Below are positions 57,805-64,000 of a stretch of DNA of 64,000 bases, piece after piece (positions within the stretch are counted from its first letter, which is position 1; the number at the start of each line of letters is the position of its first letter). The translations under genes were made by a program, and so were the position numbers. Below the pieces are notes generated by a model. The model saw nothing but the letters and a program-made list of their open reading frames with translations, was not told where the DNA came from and ran no database searches. The DNA comes from Glandiceps talaboti (taxonomy: Eukaryota > Hemichordata > Enteropneusta > Spengelidae), in contig NC_135563.1 in NCBI RefSeq assembly GCF_964340395.1, forward strand, positions 6,653,922 to 6,717,921. The letters run 5' to 3'.

Positions 57805-57835
<31 letters not shown>

Positions 57836-57874
57836 CATACATACATACATACATACATTACATACATACATACA

Positions 57875-57905
<31 letters not shown>

Positions 57906-57907
57906 CA

Positions 57908-57948
<41 letters not shown>

Positions 57949-58002
57949 CATACATACATACATACATACATGTATACATACATACATACATACATACATA
58001 CA

Positions 58003-58033
<31 letters not shown>

Positions 58034-58090
58034 CATACATACATACATACATACATACATACATACATACATACATACATACATACATCA
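57695..58090. repeat. (ACAT)n microsatellite, about 400 bp
   Basis: Long ACAT arrays interrupted by a single T at irregular places. Frames in both directions (HTYI / MYVC) are artefacts. Confidence 0.97.
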
Positions 58091-58708
58091 CATTATGCAA
58101 TTCTTTATTCACTTCAAGTGCTTGATACTAATACTAAAATATAAACTCCCAAAATTGAATATTATAGATCAAAAATTCAAATTTGACATAAAAATCTGTG
58201 TTAAAGAATTGATCTAACAAGTTAAGTCGTGATCATAACCTCACAGTGAGTGATTACCATCATGTGCTCTACTACTTGAAGTCACACTCCATACGACATA
58301 TGTTGTATACTAGTATTACATGGGAACAACACAATACCATGAAGGAATGCGGTCTTATTTCTTGTTCAGATCTTAAAACTTTACATATTATGGAACTGAC
58401 GCAACTTAATTGCTATGTTTCTGTATTTATTAATTGTGTGTGTGTGTGTGTTTAAATGTTGCCATCCTCATTACTTGTTAGACACAAAACAAATTTTAAC
58501 TGTTCTATGATTACATCACGATCGCCATGTGTAAGCTTAATATTAAAAATAAACGGGATTAAGATATTAATTCTTTGATAATTTAAAATCTTCAGAATAA
58601 GAACAATCAACTTGAAGGTAAGTTTTCTTTATATATCAAACATAGATAAAACGAAGTACTAAATTATTGATAAAAATCCCACACTTTTCCTTTTAAATAG
58701 CCAAGTCT

Positions 58709-58823
58709 TTACTCTAGGGTAGGGTATTCACGAGGTTCGCCATCGCCCTCAGAACTTTCGATACTCTCTCCTGCCTCCACCTCCTGTTGAAGTTGATGGC
58801 GTTTACGAGATCCACGTAGATAT
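58709..58823 (-). CDS. Mucin-like membrane protein, last exon (cytoplasmic tail)
   Basis: Acceptor CTTCTGCAATGCAG, then YLRGSRKRHQLQQEVEAG and ESIESSEGDGEPREYPTLE, with TAA at 58711-58709. Another frame is also open here, but only this one continues the phase (AG+A) of the TM exon. Confidence 0.75.
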
Positions 58824-59219
58824 CTGCATTGCAGAAGATAAAATCTATCTGTATTGGTATATTTTACACAATATAGTTACCTGGGATCTAGGGTCATTTA
58901 TTAAATTTATAGGATTTATACAACTTGACGTTCTCTTGACACTGCTGTGAGGTATTACAGACAACGTTTTCTTGAGAATGAGTTTTCATGTGCGAATAGG
59001 GAAGTGTTTAATTTTGATTTGTATTGAGAAAAGACAATTAAAATCACAACTAAAGAAGAGAGATGTTGATTTACAAAGAGTTTAGTTTTTAGATACCAAG
59101 AATGGAAACAGGACAAAGTGAGCAAAGTGATTAGAAACATCTATTCATGATATAAAGTACATTGTATACATGATGATGGTGGTGATGATGGTGGTGGTGG
59201 TGGTGGTGGTGGTGGTGGT

Positions 59220-59297
<78 letters not shown>

Positions 59298-60957
59298 AGA
59301 AAAAAGCATCAGAGGAAATCACGTCTTTGTAGAAATAGGGGCAATAACAACTGCCTTACGTGTAATTATATAAACCTACTATGTAGTAACCATCATCACC
59401 ATGCATACCCATATACAACCAACTGTTACTTATTAGTGACACGATTGTGTACTCACTTTCTTCAATGAGTCTTAAAAGTGATTGTGAACCGGGGGGAGGG
59501 GACAACACCGTAAGTCATCGTACGGGAACACTCCTCGCAGACCAAAATGTTGTCATACCACATTTTACGAATCAGTAGCTTTAGACCCTTCTCATAACAA
59601 ACCCAGCGTCTGACCATAATATATTGGCATATTATGACATGGCCATGAATCTAGTGTTACATTGGCAGTACTGGGTTTTGCTAACCCTGCCTGACATGAA
59701 CAGTAAATATGGCTACAATTATTTATAATTGTGGATGCGAAGATTCTCAGATTTGATCGTTAACCCTCTAAAGAGCCTTACTGCGATGTGTGTTAAATAT
59801 CTGAAGAAGGGAATAACTTATAACATAAAACTGCTTTACCTTTTGACCAAACACTCTGTTACTTCCAACACCAGGCCAATACCAAATAGGACTGATGCAA
59901 ATATCAAAATCATACTCGCACCACGTCCCTTTGTATTCTCCTGTACGTTGCTATCCCTTTCGTCAGCTGAAAGAGATACAAAGAGATTATATGTTATATA
60001 TCATTTTATCAACAATAACTAGGCAGATTATCGTAAGGGCTGCTACAGAAATCGAAGAATCGATAAATGTACACAATTTATCTATTTCATCCTAATGTAA
60101 AAACGAATAAAGACAAATAATGAAATAAATATAACAGAGTTGAAGTTTAATTTTCCTGATATATATTTTTGTTTAAAGTTCAGTTGTGTACAGCATTACG
60201 GCGTTCTGCTGAATCCGTCACGAGGCTAACAATCGATGTATATCAACGGACTATCAATTTTATATAAAATACGGAAAATGGCACTTGATAATTTCTACCT
60301 AAGCCCTTTTATTTCATTTGATAAATTGAATTTATCTGTACTACTGTTCTTTATATTCTGCTCATTAAAATTCAATATATTTTTGTATGAATTGATTGAA
60401 CAAGGCTGTGAATATTTTGCAGTATTGTTAATCTTTACCCTTTTCCGTTGGTTCTAAGGAAGTAGACATCGTCAAAGTACTTAACACATGTGGTGTTTGA
60501 TCTGTGGCAGGTTGTTGAGCTGTGTTTACATCAGAGGTAGACGTCGCCATGGACCTAGTACCGGTAATTTGATGTGATGCTGATGTTGACTTCATCGGTA
60601 ATTGTAGTGATGTGATCGAGATTGTTGGCGGTTGTGACAGGTTGCTTGTTTCTGGTGATTTTGTAGCTGGCAGTCTCGATGATGGCGTAGGTGGTGATGA
60701 TGATGATGATGATGATGATGACGATTTTGAATGAAGAGAAGAGGGGGAAGTGAGGTAAGATTGTGATAAATCCGAAATGGCCCTCGTAGTTGTCGATGCA
60801 GGCAGTTCTGATGTTGGTGATACTGTAGTATAGGTGCTCGGCAATGCTGTCAATACAAGTCAGTAATCATTTTAATATAGAGAGCCATGATACAATGTGC
60901 GTGCAGGCGTGTATGTATGTATGTATGTATGTATGTATGTATGTATGTATGTATGTA

Positions 60958-61008
<51 letters not shown>

Positions 61009-63523
61009 ATGTATGTATGTATGTATGTGTGTGTATGTGTTTGAGTGTGTGTACTTTTAATCATAAATAAACACAAGTATTAAACCAAACTATCAATCTG
61101 ATTAAAATCTGATGTGGTGAAAGCGGCTAGATGTCTTTATTTACCTCTATTTCCATCGTTTTAAATACTCTCCTCACACAATGGAAACCGTACTCACCCT
61201 CACACAATGGAAACTGTACTCACCCTCACATAATGGAAACTGTACTCACCCTCACACAGTGGAAACTACACTCACCCTCGCACAATGGAAACTGCACTCA
61301 CCCTCACACAGTGGAAACTGTACTCACTCTCTTATAACGGAAACTGTACTCACCCTCACACAATGGAAACTGCATTCACCCTCACACTAATGAAACTGTA
61401 CTCGCCCTGACACAGTGGAAACTGTACTCACCCTGACACAATGGAAACTACACTCACCCTCACACAGTGGAAACTGTACTCACCCTCACAATGGAAACTG
61501 TACTCACCCTCACATAATGGAAACTGTACTCACCCTCACATAATGGAAACTGTACTCACCCTCACATAATGGAAACTGTACTCACCCTCACATAATGGAA
61601 ACTGTACTCACCCTCACACAATGGAAACTACACTCACCCTCACACAATGGAAACTACACTCACCCTCACACTAATGAAACTGTACTCACCCTCACATAAT
61701 GGAAACTGTACTCACCCTCACACAATGGAAACTACACTCACCCTCACACAATGGAAACTGTACTCACCCTCACATAATGGAAACTGTACTCACCCTCACA
61801 ATGGAAACTGTACTCACCCTCACATAATGGAAACTGTACTCACCCTCACATAATGGAAACTACACTCACCCTCACACTAATGAAACTGTACTCACCCTCA
61901 CAATGGAAACTGTACTCACCCTCACACAATGGAAACTGTACTCACCCTCACATAATGGAAACTGTACTCACCCTCACATAATGGAAACTGTACTCACCCT
62001 CACACAATGGAAACTGTACTCACCCTCACATAATGGAAACTACACTCACCCTCACACTAATGAAACTGTACTCACCCTCACACAATGGAAACTGTACTCA
62101 CCCTCACACAATGGAAACTGTACTCACCCTCACACAATGGAAACTACACTCACCCTCACACAATGGAAACTGTACTCACCCTCACATAATGGAAACTGTA
62201 CTCACCCTCACAATGGAAACTGTACTCACCCTCACACAATGGAAACTGTACTCACCCTCACACAATGGAAACTGTACATTCGTTTCAACTTCATAACTTG
62301 ATTTGCTGATGTGATAGGTTACCGTAAAATTGTTTATCGAGGTCAAAGTTAGGTCAAACGGTGGCAATTGGCTCCCAATGTAGTAATTGTGGATATTTCG
62401 TTGGAGTTCATATGCATATGTTCCTATGGACTCGTGGTTGACCGTGACGGACATCGCTGTAACTGGGTATAGGGTATCCACAGCTCTTACTGCAATCATT
62501 GTACTATCAGTTACATTTAGAAACTAGAAAGAAACGAATATTCACGATAATAATAAAGACATCGATCGATCACTGGGGAAAAAAAACAGACGTGCATGAA
62601 GGTCAAGAAGACAAATAATTTCTTATCTTTTGTGTTTTAAATATTTAAAAAATGTTTAGGGTCGGCTGCTTTAACTAGGATTTTTTTTTTATTTTGCTTA
62701 ATCGACGTTCCCGCTATCGTCACTTACATTTCATTTTGGTTCAGCCATCTCGAGCGAAAATAATTGTACGTAGCATTATTATGGTTCTCCGTTGATGCTG
62801 TATAACTTTGGCAGTTGTTCTAAACTATATAAGCTTACATGTTGTTTTTTCTTGAAATTTGTAGAGCTGTACGTTAGGCTTTGTATTGTGGAATACATTT
62901 TTAAAAAATCCTAGCAAATGTAAAGAAAGTTAGATGATTCGCTGTTTGTTTTAAAAAGTTTCAAATTTTTATCGAGTAAAGCGACAGTATGTGGTCAATG
63001 TGTAAACAACTACAAAAGTGATGAAGTGATATTTCAAAAGGGGGACGATTAAATTATTCAACAACTTACAGTAGTATAAAGAACACATCTATCATCTTGT
63101 GTACTTGATAATTTGTTGTATATTATGATATAAAGCTAGACGGCTGTTATTTACTGTATGAACGAAAATATTGTGTTTCCAGTGATTGTGAGAAACATAC
63201 ACATGTACATTTCAAACTGCATTGTCTGATGACGTTTAAAACGATCGATGCTAGATTTTCACTTCATATATTGAAACTATGTTTTACTCCCATAGAAATC
63301 TTCCTGCTGACTCTTCCTGAGAGAAAGTCCAACAATAAATGTATTCAACGGTCATTTACTTTGAACGGTAAAGGTAGATACGACAAATTAGTCCCAAACC
63401 CTCTTAACAAAGACATCGACTTACTTATTACCAACGCATTACCGTTCGTAATGCGATTCAGATCGTTTAATAAAGCAGTCACATTTCCCATAGCAGTTGC
63501 TAGACTTTCATATTTACATAACA
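58709..63523 (-). CDS. Unrecognised single-pass membrane protein with mucin-like stalk (3' part of gene)
   Basis: Exons in transcript order: possible 63360-63523, then 62256-62523, 60439-60846, 59840-59966, 58709-58823 (stop). The last four join in consistent phases. Order of parts: an extracellular segment with sequons (NVT, NFT); about 136 residues of Ser/Thr/Pro-rich stalk including a run of ten Ser; a short acidic linker; a TM helix ASMILIFASVLFGIGLVL; a basic stop-transfer KRYLRGSRKRHQ; and a 40-residue acidic tail ending PTLE. This is type I topology; the N-terminus is off-window or unidentified. No family was recognised. SEA-type mucins and adhesion receptors share this architecture, but no diagnostic motif is visible. 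Confidence 0.7.
59172..59298. repeat. (GGT)n/(GTT)n trinucleotide repeats
   Basis: About 10 GGT units followed by about 26 GTT units, in an intron of the mucin-like gene. The poly-Val/poly-Leu frame is an artefact. Confidence 0.95.
59840..59966 (-). CDS. Mucin-like membrane protein, transmembrane exon
   Basis: Acceptor TGTATCTCTTTCAG and donor GTAAAG. It encodes DERDSNVQENTKGRGASM then ILIFASVLFGIGLVLEVT and ECLVK. Only one of three frames lacks stops. 127 nt. Confidence 0.78.
60439..60846 (-). CDS. Mucin-like membrane protein, Ser/Thr-rich stalk exon
   Basis: 408 nt between acceptor TATTGACAG and donor GTAAAG. It starts LPSTYTTVSPTSELPAST and is about 40% Ser/Thr with frequent Pro, likely O-glycosylated. 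A (GAT)n run on the plus strand (60697-60719) encodes most of the ten-Ser run, so its length may be polymorphic. Confidence 0.8.
60908..61035. repeat. (ATGT)n and (TG)n microsatellite
   Basis: ATGT units, a TG run at 60963-60991, and ATGT units again. It is in the same intron as the 26-bp minisatellite. Confidence 0.95.
61175..62277. repeat. Minisatellite of 26-bp (and 24-bp) units, about 42 copies, each with a 5' splice-site motif
   Basis: The plus-strand unit is ACTGTACTCACCCTCACACA then ATGGAA. Variants have CATAATGG, CACAGTGG, a CTACAC change, an ACTAATGAAA form, and a CA-deleted 24-bp form. On the transcribed (minus) strand each unit reads TGTGTGAGG|GTGAGTACAG, a consensus donor. The array begins inside exon 62256-62523 and fills about 1.1 kb of the intron. 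Confidence 0.97.
62256..62523 (-). CDS. Mucin-like membrane protein, extracellular exon with minisatellite-derived donor
   Basis: Acceptor GTTTCTTTCTAG, then FLNVTDSTMIAVRAVDTL and on to SSYEVETNVQFPLCE. The last 22 exon bases are already minisatellite unit, and the donor GAGG|GTGAGT is in that unit. Phase 1 here fits the CA opening of the next exon (Ala). No stop occurs in 89 codons. Confidence 0.75.
62524..63359 (-). other. Intron or upstream region of the mucin-like gene
   Basis: No exon recognised. At 62645-62690 a fragment AAAAATGTTTAGGGTCGGCT matches the interior of MITE family B (near 56445-56460, inverted). Confidence 0.45.
63360..63523 (-). CDS. Possible upstream exon of the mucin-like membrane protein
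   Basis: An open minus stretch reads YESLATAMGNVTALLNDL then NRITNGNALVISKSMSLL, RGFGTNLSYLPLPFK, with sequons NVT and NLS and amphipathic helices. It ends AAA|GTAAAT in phase 0, as the next exon requires. The acceptor AAAAATCTAG lacks a pyrimidine tract. Tentative. Confidence 0.35.
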
Positions 63524-63573
63524 CTAGATTTTTAATTCACCCTATTTTTACTTTTATTATTATTTCATTGTAA

Positions 63574-64000
63574 GTCTATGTAGATCTTAAATACATGTTG
63601 TAGGAAGGTGTATATTTCAAGAAAGATTTTCACTTGCAGGACACCTGAAAGACATTGAACTCAAGTTGTTATCATTTTCTCGAGATTAATTATTATATAT
63701 ATATTATTAAACTATCTAGGTGTCTTACATGATTGAATTGTTAGTATGTTACATTAAATATCTAAGGTATATCAATACCAATATTAGGTTTTACGACAAT
63801 TGCTAAAAACCTACGAGAGAAATACAAGTTTTTGCTCTTGTACTTCGCAATAAACGACATCAAAGTGAAATCTTAAAATCTATCTAGGGATGAAATTATT
63901 TGTTTTTGACTCACTTTCAAACTGAATTCGTATTAAGCAATCAACATTTTAGAATAACATGCGATTGTGGAATTTGGTTTTCGGGTGTTGATATCGAATT
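63574..64000. other. Right edge, nothing recognised
   Basis: AT-rich sequence. Further upstream exons of the minus-strand gene would lie here or beyond. Confidence 0.4.

Noticed and set aside
58709-58823. Alternative open frame through the last exon of the mucin-like gene (IYVDLVNAINF..)
   Set aside because: The TM exon ends with two bases of a codon, which fixes the other frame; the alternative would need a different upstream exon.
59170-59373. 67-codon frame with long Val and Leu runs, membrane-like
   Set aside because: Product of GGT/GTT trinucleotide repeats.
61131-62301. Plus-strand frames of 68-132 codons (METVLTLTQWKL repeats), which could be taken for a repeat protein
   Set aside because: They arise from the 26-bp minisatellite. 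The unit is not a multiple of 3, frames break at each 24-bp or variant unit, and the strand is opposite to the gene.
63229-63573. 114-codon plus-strand frame
   Set aside because: No recognisable motif. The opposite strand gives a more plausible exon with sequons and a phase-compatible donor.

Overview
This is a eukaryotic (metazoan) nuclear window. It is AT-rich, with short split exons, GT-AG introns, and introns and spacers full of microsatellites, minisatellites, palindromic MITE-like elements and LINE debris. Gene content and repeat style fit a marine invertebrate, plausibly a deuterostome such as a hemichordate or cephalochordate, but the sequence alone does not settle the taxon. Most open frames here are chance or microsatellite frames. 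Three genes were reconstructed by joining exons whose splice phases agree.

Left part (984-35958, minus strand): the 5' half of a prominin (CD133-like) gene. Twelve coding exons give 496 contiguous codons plus two bases, from the signal peptide to the start of TM4. The rest lies off the left edge. Intron 1 is about 23 kb and holds a 1.5 kb minisatellite (25037-26552) that starts at the terminus of a MITE.

Middle (36000-45166): intergenic DNA. It holds a decayed, 5'-truncated non-LTR retrotransposon set between ATGT-type microsatellites (39481-41880) and a 1.6 kb element with poly-G-bearing terminal inverted repeats and a TTA duplication, PIF/Harbinger-like (42966-44554).

Right part (45167-54471, plus strand): a complete eight-exon thiopurine S-methyltransferase (TPMT-like) gene encoding 241 aa, with a poly(A) signal. 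Its introns hold further palindromic elements, a tandem array and a LINE C-terminal fragment.

Far right (58709-about 63523, minus strand): the 3' part of a gene for an unrecognised single-pass membrane protein, with an extracellular segment, a Ser/Thr-rich mucin-like stalk, a TM helix and a short acidic tail. One intron is largely a 26-bp minisatellite whose every unit carries a consensus 5' splice site. The unit touching the exon supplies the donor itself. This is the most interesting feature of the window, and the same GGTGAGTAC core recurs in the prominin intron-1 minisatellite.

The three genes show no functional link to one another. No RNA genes or CRISPR arrays were found.
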